Below, one piece after another: positions 36,258 through 45,097 of a stretch of DNA of 46,093 bases. Each line of letters starts with the position of its first letter. Position 1 is the first letter of the stretch. The notes beneath the pieces were generated by a model, which was not told the DNA's origin, did not search any database, and worked only from the letters and a program-made list of their open reading frames with translations. Made by a program: the position numbers and the translations under genes. The stretch is from contig NZ_CAJYOJ010000046.1 of assembly GCF_913776295.1 (NCBI RefSeq), forward strand, positions 1-46,093. Direction: 5' to 3'. This stretch comes from an uncultured Pedobacter sp. (GTDB taxonomy: Bacteria > Bacteroidota > Bacteroidia > Sphingobacteriales > Sphingobacteriaceae).

Positions 36258-37556
36258 ATGAAGACACAAAAAACTATTCCAACCACTAAAGTAGAACGTT
36301 CGGCAAAATTTGTTAAAACCGGCATTCAGATCGGGGGCAATTACATTAAACATTATTCAAAAAAACTGTTTAATCCTAACCTTGACCGTGAACAGCTCAA
36401 TGAAGATAATGCTACCGATATTTATCAATCGTTGAGCGAACTAAAAGGAAGTGCCTTAAAAATTGCACAGATGCTGAGCATGGACAAAAATATCCTGCCG
36501 AAATCATATGTAGATAAGTTTAGTCAATCGCAATACAATGCCCCTCCGCTTTCAGGTCCGTTAATTGTACGCACTTTCACCAAAAACTTTGGCAAAACTC
36601 CTGAAAACATCTTTGATAGTTTTAGTTTAAATTCAAGCAACGCGGCTTCTATCGGGCAAGTGCACCAGGCCACGCTTAACGGTAAAAAATTAGCCATCAA
36701 AATTCAATATCCTGGTGTGGGCGATAGCATTTCGTCTGATTTGAAACTGGTAAAACCTTTTGCATTCCGTTTATTGGGCATGTCGGAAAGGGAATTGAAT
36801 ATCTACATCAAAGAAGTTGAAGAACGCTTGCTTGAAGAAACCGATTACGAACTGGAAGTGAGACGTTCCATTCAGTTTTCTAACGCGTGTAAAAACCTCG
36901 ATCACGTAGTTTTTCCAAGATATTATCCGGAATTATCCGGAAAGCGTATCATTACCATGGATTGGATTGATGGCCTGCACTTAAAAGAATTTTTACAGAC
37001 CAATCCTTCTACTGAACTTCGTAATAAAATCGGCCAGGCTTTATGGGATTTTTATAACTTTCAACAACATGAACTCAGAGCTGTTCACGCTGATCCTCAC
37101 CCTGGGAATTTCATGATCACTCCTGATGAAAATCTTGGTGTAATTGATTTTGGCTGCATTAAAGAGATGCCGGATGATTTTTATTCCCCCTTCTTTTCCT
37201 TAATTTCTACTGACGTGATCAATGATAAAAATAAAACCGTTGAAGCTTTTAGAAAACTGGACATGATACACGAAGACGATTCAGCTGAGCAGGTGGAGTT
37301 TTACTACAAATCATACCGGGAAATGATTAGTCTTTTTGCCAAACCTTATACCAGCAAATCATTTGACTTTAGCAAGCCTGATTTTTTTGAGCAGCTTTAT
37401 ACATACGGAGAGAAAATTTCCAGAATGCCGGAATTTAAACAGGCCCGTGGAGTAAAACATTTTATTTATGTTAACCGAACTAATTTTGGATTATATCAGA
37501 TTTTGCACGAGTTAAAAGCTACTGTTAAAACAGACACCTTTAAGCCTCATGTTTAA
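36258..37556 (+). CDS. ABC1/AarF/UbiB-family atypical kinase
   Basis: This 432-residue protein of the UbiB/ABC1 family has an N-terminal 'LKGSALKIAQMLSMD' (the KxGQ-like motif), the Ala-rich loop 'SNAASIGQVHQA' before the ATP-binding 'KLAIKIQYPG', the 'HADPHPGNFMI' catalytic-like loop and 'VIDFGC', the metal-binding DFG. UbiB proteins support quinone synthesis or distribution and have ATPase activity. In menaquinone-using Bacteroidota the exact job is unknown. It is in an operon with the TetR-like gene just upstream. Confidence 0.9.
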   Translation: MKTQKTIPTTKVERSAKFVKTGIQIGGNYIKHYSKKLFNPNLDREQLNEDNATDIYQSLSELKGSALKIAQMLSMDKNILPKSYVDKFSQSQYNAPPLSGPLIVRTFTKNFGKTPENIFDSFSLNSSNAASIGQVHQATLNGKKLAIKIQYPGVGDSISSDLKLVKPFAFRLLGMSERELNIYIKEVEERLLEETDYELEVRRSIQFSNACKNLDHVVFPRYYPELSGKRIITMDWIDGLHLKEFLQTNPSTELRNKIGQALWDFYNFQQHELRAVHADPHPGNFMITPDENLGVIDFGCIKEMPDDFYSPFFSLISTDVINDKNKTVEAFRKLDMIHEDDSAEQVEFYYKSYREMISLFAKPYTSKSFDFSKPDFFEQLYTYGEKISRMPEFKQARGVKHFIYVNRTNFGLYQILHELKATVKTDTFKPHV

Positions 37557-37827
37557 AGAAGGATATAAGTTCCCTTTGGTTAAAATAACATCATTCCAAA
37601 GGATCACATATTTGTACAGGGCAAAATAAATGATTTTGCTTAGTACAATCATGTAAACCTGTTTCCATAATCTGCGGTAAATCTCTCTCCGCTTCTACGC
37701 ACAGGCTGGCATTTCGTGTAGGTTTTTTAGAGATGACGATGTTTCTATTGGAGCCTGTCAGTGATAGTGAGACTGCTGGTTATTGGTAATCACTTCAGGG
37801 AGCTATCCGACTGTTGAATTATAATGC

Positions 37828-38184
37828 TTAAGCATTTTTCTTTACTACATCCACCATGTGATCGATATCAAATGGCTTTTCAATATAATCGTCGGCTTTG
37901 CAATCTTCTGCCTGTTGGGGTAGGTTATTGGATGTTGAAGTTAATACTGCCGATACATCTTCGGTTTCAGGATCAGATTTAAGCTCTTTAATTACCTGCG
38001 ACCCTTTCTTTTTACCCTTGATGTGATCATCCACAATCACCACATCCGGCTCAATTTCTTCTATTCTTTCTAGAGGCTCGGTTGATAGTGATGGGGTAAC
38101 ATCAAATCCCTCCTCTTTCAACACCTCGTCCATAATATCAAGGATATCTTTATTATCCTGAACAAGCACAACCTTTTTCTTCAT
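37828..38184 (-). CDS. Single-domain response regulator
   Basis: This 118-residue CheY-like receiver has no output domain. The predicted phosphoacceptor is Asp52 in 'DVVIVDDHIKG', the acidic pocket residue is Asp10 and the conserved lysine lies in 'DYIEKPFDIDH'. It has no adjacent kinase in the window. The palindrome AATGCTTAAGCATT (37823-37836) overlaps its stop codon. Confidence 0.88.
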   Translation of the reverse strand: MKKKVVLVQDNKDILDIMDEVLKEEGFDVTPSLSTEPLERIEEIEPDVVIVDDHIKGKKKGSQVIKELKSDPETEDVSAVLTSTSNNLPQQAEDCKADDYIEKPFDIDHMVDVVKKNA

Positions 38185-38454
38185 AATTAAGCAAGCCTAA
38201 ATTCTCATTAAAGATAAAAAAAAAGCACAATCCACCAGTAGATCTTAAAATATTTTACAAATGATTGGTAAAAGTTCCAGGCATTCGTCTTCAAATAATG
38301 TCTGTTCGTCGGATATTAATTAAGGATGGTATAAAAATGCAGCAAGGCCTGCAACGTTTTTGATTTAATGGCGTCTTATTATCAAACAACAAAAAAAACA
38401 AACATAAACAACTAAAAGACAATTAATTAAAACTTAATTCTAAAATAAGATATT

Positions 38455-39057
38455 ATGAAAACCGCCATCAAAACTCTACTCACCACTTCTTTAACAGCCA
38501 TTGTTTTATCATCAGCTGTATTGACTACAAACGTTTCGGCAAAAGAAAAAGAACCGGATGCCATTATAAAAATATCGGATTTTAAGAGAATCTCTGTAAA
38601 AGGAAATGTGGAATTAACCATTATTCAGCGGGGGACCTCTGGTATTGCTTATGATGATGACAATGCGGGAACAGCGAAAGTTATGCAAAACGGTTATGAT
38701 TTGAAAATCACTTCAACCGGTACCGAAAAAGCAAAATTAACCGTTTATGTAACTGATTTTTACAGAATTGAAGCTTCAGAAAATGCGGTTGTCAGAACTG
38801 AAGGAAAACTGAACACGAAATATTTTCAAATCTTTTTAAAAGGAAATGCCCATGCTGACATCAATACCACTTCGGAGGGGTTATATACGGTGATTTCAGA
38901 CCATGCTGATTTAAAATTAAGCGGCTCTACTGATATCCATACTTTGATTATGGGTAAATCACAAAAGTTAACTATTGAAAAGTTTGCGGCTCTAAAAACC
39001 AATATCAGTACGATAGAAACTACTGCCGTTGGACAAGAACTAGCCGCAATCAAATAA
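38455..39057 (+). CDS. Head-GIN/DUF2807 secreted protein
   Basis: This 200-residue protein has a signal peptide (about 1-29, ending near NVSAKEK). Its DUF2807-type body of short beta strands ('RISVKGNVELTIIQRGTSG', 'YRIEASENAVVRTEGKL') would form a beta-helix-like fold. Members are common and poorly characterised in Bacteroidota, often as putative auto-transporter-like or adhesin proteins. It is a single gene with a terminator directly after it. Confidence 0.85.
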   Translation: MKTAIKTLLTTSLTAIVLSSAVLTTNVSAKEKEPDAIIKISDFKRISVKGNVELTIIQRGTSGIAYDDDNAGTAKVMQNGYDLKITSTGTEKAKLTVYVTDFYRIEASENAVVRTEGKLNTKYFQIFLKGNAHADINTTSEGLYTVISDHADLKLSGSTDIHTLIMGKSQKLTIEKFAALKTNISTIETTAVGQELAAIK

Positions 39058-39083
39058 CATACACAAACATGCAAATGAAACTT

Positions 39084-39118
39084 AGGCTTCCTGGTTATAT
39101 CAGGGAGCCTTTTTTTTG
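39084..39118 (+). terminator. Rho-independent terminator after the DUF2807 gene
   Basis: AGGCTTCCTG (39084-39093) pairs with CAGGGAGCCT (39101-39110; one G-T pair), then TTTTTTTT. It is the clearest terminator in the window on the + strand. Confidence 0.85.
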
Positions 39119-39191
39119 GTTATTCCATCATCTCCATTATAAAATCAAACAATCTCTAACCCCTCCCAGCTATATTCTTTATTTAGAAAAC

Positions 39192-39329
39192 TTATTTTGG
39201 TTTGTGTAACGCTAACGCGGCAGAATCCAATACTATTGCACCCCCCAGGCCAGTTAATACACCATCAAGTGCGCCTAAAATCGCGGTTTCTCCAAAATTG
39301 CCAATCCCTACCTCAAAAATATAGCGGTT
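39192..39329 (-). pseudogene. Glycine-rich coding remnant
   Basis: An open frame of 45 codons with no start codon, bounded by stops on both sides, encodes 'EVGIGNFGETAILGALDGVL' followed by 'TGLGGAIVLDSAALALHKPK'. The spaced glycines and hydrophobic alternation resemble a membrane-associated or toxin-like segment rather than random sequence. It is just past the type VI terminator, so it could be the tail of a lost effector or partner. It has no independent start and so is probably not a gene. Confidence 0.35.
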
Positions 39330-39381
39330 TTATACTGGCGAAGGCAAAACTGCAATTACAATAATTTCATTAATTTTAAAC

Positions 39382-39409
39382 AAAAAAAGCGACCTGTTCA
39401 GCCGCTTTT
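39382..39409 (-). terminator. Rho-independent terminator of the type VI operon
   Basis: On the minus strand AAAGCG...CGCTTT forms a hairpin followed by TTTTTTT, immediately past the stop codon at 39413. It defines the 3' end of the effector operon. Confidence 0.8.
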
Positions 39410-39412
39410 ACT

Positions 39413-40118
39413 TTAGTTCTTGTTCCAATCCTTTGGTAACCATGGGTGATCATTTTTTCCATTACTTTGACCAGCCTGATCATCCGTTGGAGGTTCTATA
39501 CTCGTGTCTATTCCTTTTAAAAGATCGCCAGGTTTGATAATCGATTCATAATCCAAAAATTCGTCATATTCGCCGTATTTTGGTATATTTTTTCCAATTC
39601 TGAGAAACATTAACAGGATATGCAGCTTCCTTTTCTTCCCGTTCAATCTTGACAAATGGTTCACGAATAATAGTTTCTGTTGTTAGCGTTAGATTCCCTT
39701 TAGGAGTGAAAACTAAATGTTGGTCTTGTAAAAGATCTTTTAACATCTCATCATTTTTACCGGCATAACGTCTAATCCATACCTCACTTAAAAACATTTT
39801 ATCGCTGTTTTCTTTTTTAAAAACCATGCCCCCAGTCCAAAACAGTTTTTCATTGAGAAATTTAATATGAACAGTTTTTTCAGTATTAACAATATAGGCA
39901 AATGGCTCATTGTTTTTATATACTGTTGTAGGATACCAAAAGTTATGCTCATGTGCATATTTTGCCCAATCCTTGGTTGTTTTGACATATTCTTTCCAAA
40001 TTGCTTTAGAGACATCATCCTCAACCCTTGTTTTGATGTTACTTAAGCTTTTTTCTTCATCCATTATTAAATAACGGACATCATTATAAAATCTATGATC
40101 AAACGTGATATTATCCAT
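39413..40118 (-). pseudogene. Second immunity-candidate gene, interrupted by a homopolymer frameshift
   Basis: The first frame (39564-40118, 184 residues) stops early. The matching C-terminus reads in the neighbouring frame to 39413 ('PKYGEYDEFLDYESI' to 'HPWLPKDWNKN'). Removing one A from the A6 run at 39588-39593 joins them into one protein of about 234 residues. The joined protein is a paralog of the gene upstream ('MFLSEVWIRRY' versus 'LFLREIWYYHF'; 'HPWLPKDWNKN' versus 'NPWLPVDWNKN'). It is the last gene before the terminator. Either it is being lost or the sequence has an error here. An immunity role is inferred from position. Confidence 0.75.
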
Positions 40119-40157
40119 TTAACCTAATGCTTGCCAACCTATAAAGACTGTATAAAA

Positions 40158-40817
40158 TCAATTCTTATTCCAATCTACAGGCAACCAGGGGTTTTTAGGT
40201 ACATCGGGATCATTGTCGTTATTGCCATCTTTAGGGAAAATATCTAATGGGAGATTCCGGTCGAGACGGATCAATGATTCATACTCTTCGAAATTTGGAT
40301 ATGGCTCATATAAACCACTCACATCAAATTTACGATTACTCTCATAATCCTCGAATTTTTGGTTTTTATCATCATACTTTCTGTAATTGATATTACCTTC
40401 TTCATCGAATACAAAATGGATCCTGTAATCTTCGTTCTCCCCACTCTCTGAGGTAAAATGATAGTACCATATTTCTCGAAGAAATAACTCTTCTTTATTA
40501 CGTAAAGACTCGCCAAAAAGATAGTTCAGATACTTTCTTCCAATAAAATCAATGAACTCAACTCCTGCATGACTACTTTTTAAAATTAAATTTGCAGTGC
40601 AAAATGGAAATTCTTTATTATCCTCATTAAAGATACAGAACTCATAGCCCAGCTTTTCTTTATGATTTAGCTGTGCAACGTCTCGTGAGGTTAATTCTCC
40701 TTTTTCTACTTTTTGCTTGTACTTTGTTTTATTCCACAGATCCCACCGACCAACTGCACCTTTTTCTGTGTTCAACTCCTTATAGCCATATAGCCAAGTT
40801 CTAAATATCACTTCCAT
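40158..40817 (-). CDS. Candidate immunity protein for the Hint-linked toxin
   Basis: This 219-residue soluble protein has no signal peptide. It is rich in Asp, Glu and Asn with aromatic residues and ends 'NPWLPVDWNKN'. It belongs to no domain I can name. Its place directly after the PAAR-like/Hint/toxin gene (5-base gap) and its tandem paralog are typical for an immunity gene of a polymorphic toxin. A cytoplasmic location would fit a toxin acting inside the cell. The function is inferred. Confidence 0.6.
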   Translation of the reverse strand: MEVIFRTWLYGYKELNTEKGAVGRWDLWNKTKYKQKVEKGELTSRDVAQLNHKEKLGYEFCIFNEDNKEFPFCTANLILKSSHAGVEFIDFIGRKYLNYLFGESLRNKEELFLREIWYYHFTSESGENEDYRIHFVFDEEGNINYRKYDDKNQKFEDYESNRKFDVSGLYEPYPNFEEYESLIRLDRNLPLDIFPKDGNNDNDPDVPKNPWLPVDWNKN

Positions 40818-40822
40818 TAAAA

Positions 40823-42385
40823 TTATTTATATAAGTTTCCCCCTATGTCCCTAATTTTCACACCTGCATCTTTGGCGTGATCCAATACTGATTGAGGAAT
40901 ACCTCCTTTTTGAACTGGTACTTCCAATATCATTTCTCCTGACAGTTTTTCGCCACCTTGTGCTATAGCATCAGCATTTCTAGGTGTTTTTTTTAATAAA
41001 GTCTCGGGCCCATATTTTTCTACAAGCTCATCAATATATTTTTTTGCGGTTTCCTCCGTAACGTTTGCCAGTTGCGAAAATTTTCTAGATACAATTTCCT
41101 TACCAGGAATATAGCTATCTAATCTTTTACCAGTTTCTAAAACAACCTCGTTAAAACCCCCAGCCCTTTTATAGAAGCCCTCTCTTATAAAATTGAAGTA
41201 ATTTCCTTTGTACATTCTTGCCAGCCATTCTGGAAGATGTTTTATCTGACTTAAACAAGGTCTTGCATTATGCACCAACCAGGCACATATCCCTACAAAA
41301 TAAGTATGCCAATCCTCTACTTCAAAGTTAAAAACTTTACGCTTCTGATAAGCAAACTTATGCACTTTAATAAACTTCCACTCACCATTTTTTGTTTTCA
41401 ATTCATCGTCAGTGGTTAAATCAGCAGCCTCTTTCCAGCCTTTGCGGGTGTAAAAAGGATGTTCGGCAGTGGTTTCTATGGTTTCTCCTTCCAGCGTTAT
41501 TGCTACTGTGGCATCAACCTCCTGCTGCATGGTGGCTGTTACCCTTTTCAGGGCAACGGTTCCGCTGTCTTCATCCCAAGCCCACACTTCATCCCCGGTT
41601 ACAATTTCCTCAATGTTTTTTTGTCCTGAAATTGTATGTACAGGCGTACCTGCCGGAAAACACGCGAATACGCATATTTTACCAGTAGCCATAGCAATAT
41701 CATCTACATGTTTAGCTAAGCCTTTGGCAAGCGCCTTTGCACCTTGTTTGGTAAGTACTTTTCCAGCACTTTTGAGTGCGGCTTTACCAGCTACCTTTAA
41801 ACCTGCTTTTAATCCGCCTTTTGCTGCGGTGGAAGCTGCAGTGGTAGCACCAAAACTAACTACACCAGCAATATCAAGAGCAAGAAAACCAACATTAGCA
41901 GCGGCCATCCACCAATCGCCTTTTGCTGCCGAGCGTACAATCCCAATTACACTCCCCACCACGGGAATCAACTCGGCAGTATCCCACCAGCCCCAGCCTT
42001 CATCTTCCTCTTCCTCACTATGTTCATCGGTCATATTGGCCAAATCTTCCTCACTCACCGGAACTTGCCCGCTAGTCATGAATTCGATTTTACCACCTAC
42101 AGTACAGGGTAGTTTGGATTTGAAAAGCAATGTTTCTTTTCCTTTTATTTTTACCTTATAGGTATCAGTCCAATCTACAGGTGCTGGTGCACAAGCAGAT
42201 CCGGTAACGCTACACACTCCGAAAGATGGTATATTGGCAATGGGTATCTTATCAGCCTTTGTGCAGGCCATACAACCATTTATCTTGACATTCTGGTTGG
42301 CCAGCCCTCGAAAAAAATTAGGGGCAGCACCTTTATCGCAATGACAAACGGCTTTATCAACAATATATTCTAATTCATGAGGCAT
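40823..42385 (-). CDS. PAAR-like (DUF4280) effector with Hint domain and C-terminal toxin
   Basis: This 520-residue polymorphic toxin rides the type VI spike. Residues 1-115 form a DUF4280 PAAR-like tip with many cysteines (14, 16, 38, 41, 58, 65, 94). An acidic linker and Ala/Gly-rich hydrophobic segment (about 135-235) may help membrane entry. A Hint autoprocessing domain starts at Cys242 (CFPAGTPVHT), has 'TAEHPFYTRKGW' and ends 'LVHNA' near 374. The released C-terminal toxin (376-520) is not assigned; 'VVLETGKRLDSYIPGKEIVSRK' (in part) recalls restriction-endonuclease-like polymorphic toxins, but this is only a guess. It lies between vgrG and the immunity candidates. Confidence 0.85.
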   Translation of the reverse strand: MPHELEYIVDKAVCHCDKGAAPNFFRGLANQNVKINGCMACTKADKIPIANIPSFGVCSVTGSACAPAPVDWTDTYKVKIKGKETLLFKSKLPCTVGGKIEFMTSGQVPVSEEDLANMTDEHSEEEEDEGWGWWDTAELIPVVGSVIGIVRSAAKGDWWMAAANVGFLALDIAGVVSFGATTAASTAAKGGLKAGLKVAGKAALKSAGKVLTKQGAKALAKGLAKHVDDIAMATGKICVFACFPAGTPVHTISGQKNIEEIVTGDEVWAWDEDSGTVALKRVTATMQQEVDATVAITLEGETIETTAEHPFYTRKGWKEAADLTTDDELKTKNGEWKFIKVHKFAYQKRKVFNFEVEDWHTYFVGICAWLVHNARPCLSQIKHLPEWLARMYKGNYFNFIREGFYKRAGGFNEVVLETGKRLDSYIPGKEIVSRKFSQLANVTEETAKKYIDELVEKYGPETLLKKTPRNADAIAQGGEKLSGEMILEVPVQKGGIPQSVLDHAKDAGVKIRDIGGNLYK

Positions 42386-42389
42386 AATC

Positions 42390-44228
42390 TTAAGTTATAT
42401 CGGTATCATTAGAATTGATTCTTATTGTAGCTGTTCCGCTCATTTTAACATCGGCTCCATCAATTTTGGTTTCGGTAGTTCCCTTAACTGATGCAGATGC
42501 CGTGGTACTTTCCAGGCTTACATCTGTTTTACCCTTAATCGCCACTCCCATTTCCGTAGCATTAAAAGTAATGCCTTCTGTATCTGCCGTTGCAGCAATA
42601 GTTTTTTTGGCGCTAATGGCTATGGTACCTTCACCACCTCCTTGTTCACCTGGTTGTGCATTAATTGCAATACTGTTGCTGGCATTTACAATAAAATCTT
42701 TAGTATTAATGGTAAAAGAATGGGGTGCCGTTAACGTAACCTGGCCATTACCATGCATAGTGATTACGTTACCACTGGGGTCTTTAACGTTGATGCTGCC
42801 ATTACTATCGTCCAAAATTATAGTGTTGCCGCTTCTGGTAGTTAATGATTTGGTTTTATTGGTATCTCCTCCGCCGCTTCCCGATTTGCCATGATAAACA
42901 CTGCCCAATACGATGGGACGAGCTATATTCCCTTCTTCAAAGGCTATCACCACTTGGTCACCCGCTTCAGGTACAAAAGAAAATCCACGGTTTTTAGCTA
43001 CCGTTTCACTGCTTCCGGCATCTGGTGTTATTACCCTTAGCCATTCTGTTACGTCGTTGCTTTGGCATTCCCACTTAAATTTAACCTTAACGCGACCTTG
43101 TCCTTTGGGGTCAGCATTGTCTACTACATCTGCTAGCTGCATATCTGGGTTCGGTTTAGTATAATTCTGTACCTGGATACGTTCTGTTGTAGAAACCAGC
43201 CCTTCAAAAGTATTGTAATATTTACCTGTACCATCAATATCATGATTAATACTGGTAATGAGGAATTTACCCAAACTTTCGGTACTAAAAGCAAGTTCTC
43301 TTCTCAAGCTCATCGTAATTTCTGCGATACTGCCTATTGCCAGCGTTGCATTATCGCCACTTCCATGCACCTTTAGAAGATTACTGATAGTTGCTTTTTC
43401 CTCATTATCTACGTGGCTCTTGATATCACTATTGTTATCAACCCTGATTAAAGATGGCTGGTTGAATATCTTGCTAAATGTTTTATTAGATGCCTGAATA
43501 GCGTGATCCAAATCGGGCGATCCGTTGGCGGCAGCAGCACTTTCACTATGTAACATTTCATCCTGTTTGGGATTATAGGCAAAACGTTTATTTTTTATCG
43601 GTGCAATTTCCATTGCATATTGCAGATTTTGCACATCCCGGCCATAAAAAAGAGCTATTTCTTTCTGATCGTCGGGCTTACCAAAGTTCAATTGTTTACC
43701 ATCATAATAAAACCACTCGTGGTACTCTCCAGATAATCTATTTAAAAAATTGAAATCGCTTTCCCTGTACTGAATCAAATAATCAATAGGTGACTTTCTA
43801 GAGGCATTTGATACAATTTTAAGATCATTTTGGGGTACTTCTGAAGTTGCAAGGCTAACAATGGCATTTAAATCTTTATCTAAATAAGATCCAAGGTCTG
43901 GCCCACGATCAATCAAAATGGTTGGGCTGTAACCGCTTACAATCAGTATGCCATGGTAACCATGGCTCTGCGCCAGTTCAACCTTTGTTACCAATCCTGC
44001 AAATTCCTGTAAACTCCCCGAATCGTGACCGAACGCAGCGGTGAGGGTTTTCCCTACAAAATCGCGACTATCGTCTAAGCTGATCATGCCGGGCAAACCC
44101 ATCTGATCGTGGTTAAACCGAAGCTCAAAATAATGATGGGCATTAAAGGCCTGCTTCAAACTGAAGGAAGAAAAGTGGGTAATGGCCTTATCTTCTATGT
44201 TTATTTCGGTGATTAATTTCTTTTCCAT
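42390..44228 (-). CDS. vgrG: Type VI secretion tip protein VgrG
   Basis: This 612-residue spike protein has the gp27-like N-terminal region (residues 1-330, with 'QYRESDFNFLNRLSGEYHEW'), the gp5-like OB fold ('GRVKVKFKW', 'FVPEAGDQVVIAFEEGN') and a C-terminal beta-helix with 'TTRSGNTIILDDSNGSI' onward. It belongs to the Bacteroidota subtype iii type VI system. It is 4 bases upstream of the PAAR-like effector gene, so that effector is presumably its cargo and tip. Confidence 0.95.
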   Translation of the reverse strand: MEKKLITEINIEDKAITHFSSFSLKQAFNAHHYFELRFNHDQMGLPGMISLDDSRDFVGKTLTAAFGHDSGSLQEFAGLVTKVELAQSHGYHGILIVSGYSPTILIDRGPDLGSYLDKDLNAIVSLATSEVPQNDLKIVSNASRKSPIDYLIQYRESDFNFLNRLSGEYHEWFYYDGKQLNFGKPDDQKEIALFYGRDVQNLQYAMEIAPIKNKRFAYNPKQDEMLHSESAAAANGSPDLDHAIQASNKTFSKIFNQPSLIRVDNNSDIKSHVDNEEKATISNLLKVHGSGDNATLAIGSIAEITMSLRRELAFSTESLGKFLITSINHDIDGTGKYYNTFEGLVSTTERIQVQNYTKPNPDMQLADVVDNADPKGQGRVKVKFKWECQSNDVTEWLRVITPDAGSSETVAKNRGFSFVPEAGDQVVIAFEEGNIARPIVLGSVYHGKSGSGGGDTNKTKSLTTRSGNTIILDDSNGSINVKDPSGNVITMHGNGQVTLTAPHSFTINTKDFIVNASNSIAINAQPGEQGGGEGTIAISAKKTIAATADTEGITFNATEMGVAIKGKTDVSLESTTASASVKGTTETKIDGADVKMSGTATIRINSNDTDIT

Positions 44229-44250
44229 ATCAACTTATAATCGTTTGTGC

Positions 44251-45096
44251 CTACTTGAACATCCCATCACGAAAGGTTAAAATGTTTCTCCTACCCGTGA
44301 GTGCAGAACCATCTTTTGTTTCATTCACTTCGGGATAGCTAATGATTTTAGCTTTAGCGTTATAGATGATGGCCAATAGGGCCAACAGCTTTTCTTTATC
44401 CTGGTTTTCTTTAAGTTCTGCAGATGCGAATAACTGTGTTTTAATCCCTTTGCCTGTTTTGAACAAAGCTTTAGTGATGCTAAACTTTCCCTGATCGATC
44501 ACGAGTGTATGGCCTACCGTGTAAGGTTCGGTTCCACTCATTTGTCCATACCCAGTTAAGAGATAGGTCTTTTGAGGCGATGTATTTAACGTATAAATGT
44601 GATCAAAAAATGGCGTAGGACTGCCCTCATCATCTTTATCCTCGTAAAGGTTGTTAAATGAAAGGGCCGTTACCGCATTATTTTCATCTTTATATTGCAC
44701 AATATTCTGTACATGCCACATGGAACCTGAATATGGAGAAAGCCAGTAAAACACCCTGAGTTTGCCATCATCCGCAGTCAACATTTGAATATCGTATTTC
44801 CTCAACTTGTTGAAATTGGTTTCAAACGCTTTTGGTTCTTCTAAAGCTTCCATAAACGCCTTTATAAAAATCTGCTCAGCATCTGTATTGCCATTATTCA
44901 AGTAACTTTCTCCTGAAGCCACCATTTGCGCAGCCAGTTTTTCCAGCGTATCTATTTTGGCGGAAAGTGAATCTAATTTTTGATATTTAAGCGTAACCGA
45001 GTCATTGACCTTTTCATGCTGTTGCTGATTATGCTTTGGGCCGCATGAAGACAGCAGGAAAGCTAAATAAAGAAATAGGATGCCTGTTGCTTTCAT
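44251..45096 (-). CDS. Lipoprotein of unknown function, possible immunity to the lysozyme-like protein
   Basis: This 281-residue protein has a lipoprotein signal (MKATGILFLYLAFLLSSC), a coiled region (about 25-65) and a beta-rich body ('YWLSPYSGSMWHVQNIVQY'). It is not a known family to me. Its gene follows the lysozyme-like gene by one base and precedes vgrG by 22. Periplasmic lipoproteins next to peptidoglycan-degrading effectors are often their immunity proteins, so that is the best guess. Confidence 0.55.
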   Translation of the reverse strand: MKATGILFLYLAFLLSSCGPKHNQQQHEKVNDSVTLKYQKLDSLSAKIDTLEKLAAQMVASGESYLNNGNTDAEQIFIKAFMEALEEPKAFETNFNKLRKYDIQMLTADDGKLRVFYWLSPYSGSMWHVQNIVQYKDENNAVTALSFNNLYEDKDDEGSPTPFFDHIYTLNTSPQKTYLLTGYGQMSGTEPYTVGHTLVIDQGKFSITKALFKTGKGIKTQLFASAELKENQDKEKLLALLAIIYNAKAKIISYPEVNETKDGSALTGRRNILTFRDGMFK

Positions 45097-45097
45097 A

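Larger units (their letters stand above)
39119..39412. other. Intergenic gap beyond the type VI operon
   Basis: The gap lies between the DUF2807 terminator and the type VI terminator. It holds a coding remnant on the minus strand (39192-39329) and otherwise no gene. Confidence 0.4.

Noticed and set aside
37823..37836. AATGCTTAAGCATT palindrome overlapping the response regulator stop as a terminator
   Set aside because: The stem is short and AT-rich, and no clear T-run follows it on the minus strand.
39564..40118. Programmed ribosomal frameshift in the second immunity candidate
   Set aside because: An A6 run can favour slippage, but no stimulating structure or conserved slippery heptamer is seen. 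A homopolymer indel explains the break more simply.
41392..43497. Several + strand open frames opposite the vgrG and PAAR-like genes
   Set aside because: They are antisense shadows of well-supported minus-strand genes, with low-complexity Ser/Leu/Val-rich translations.
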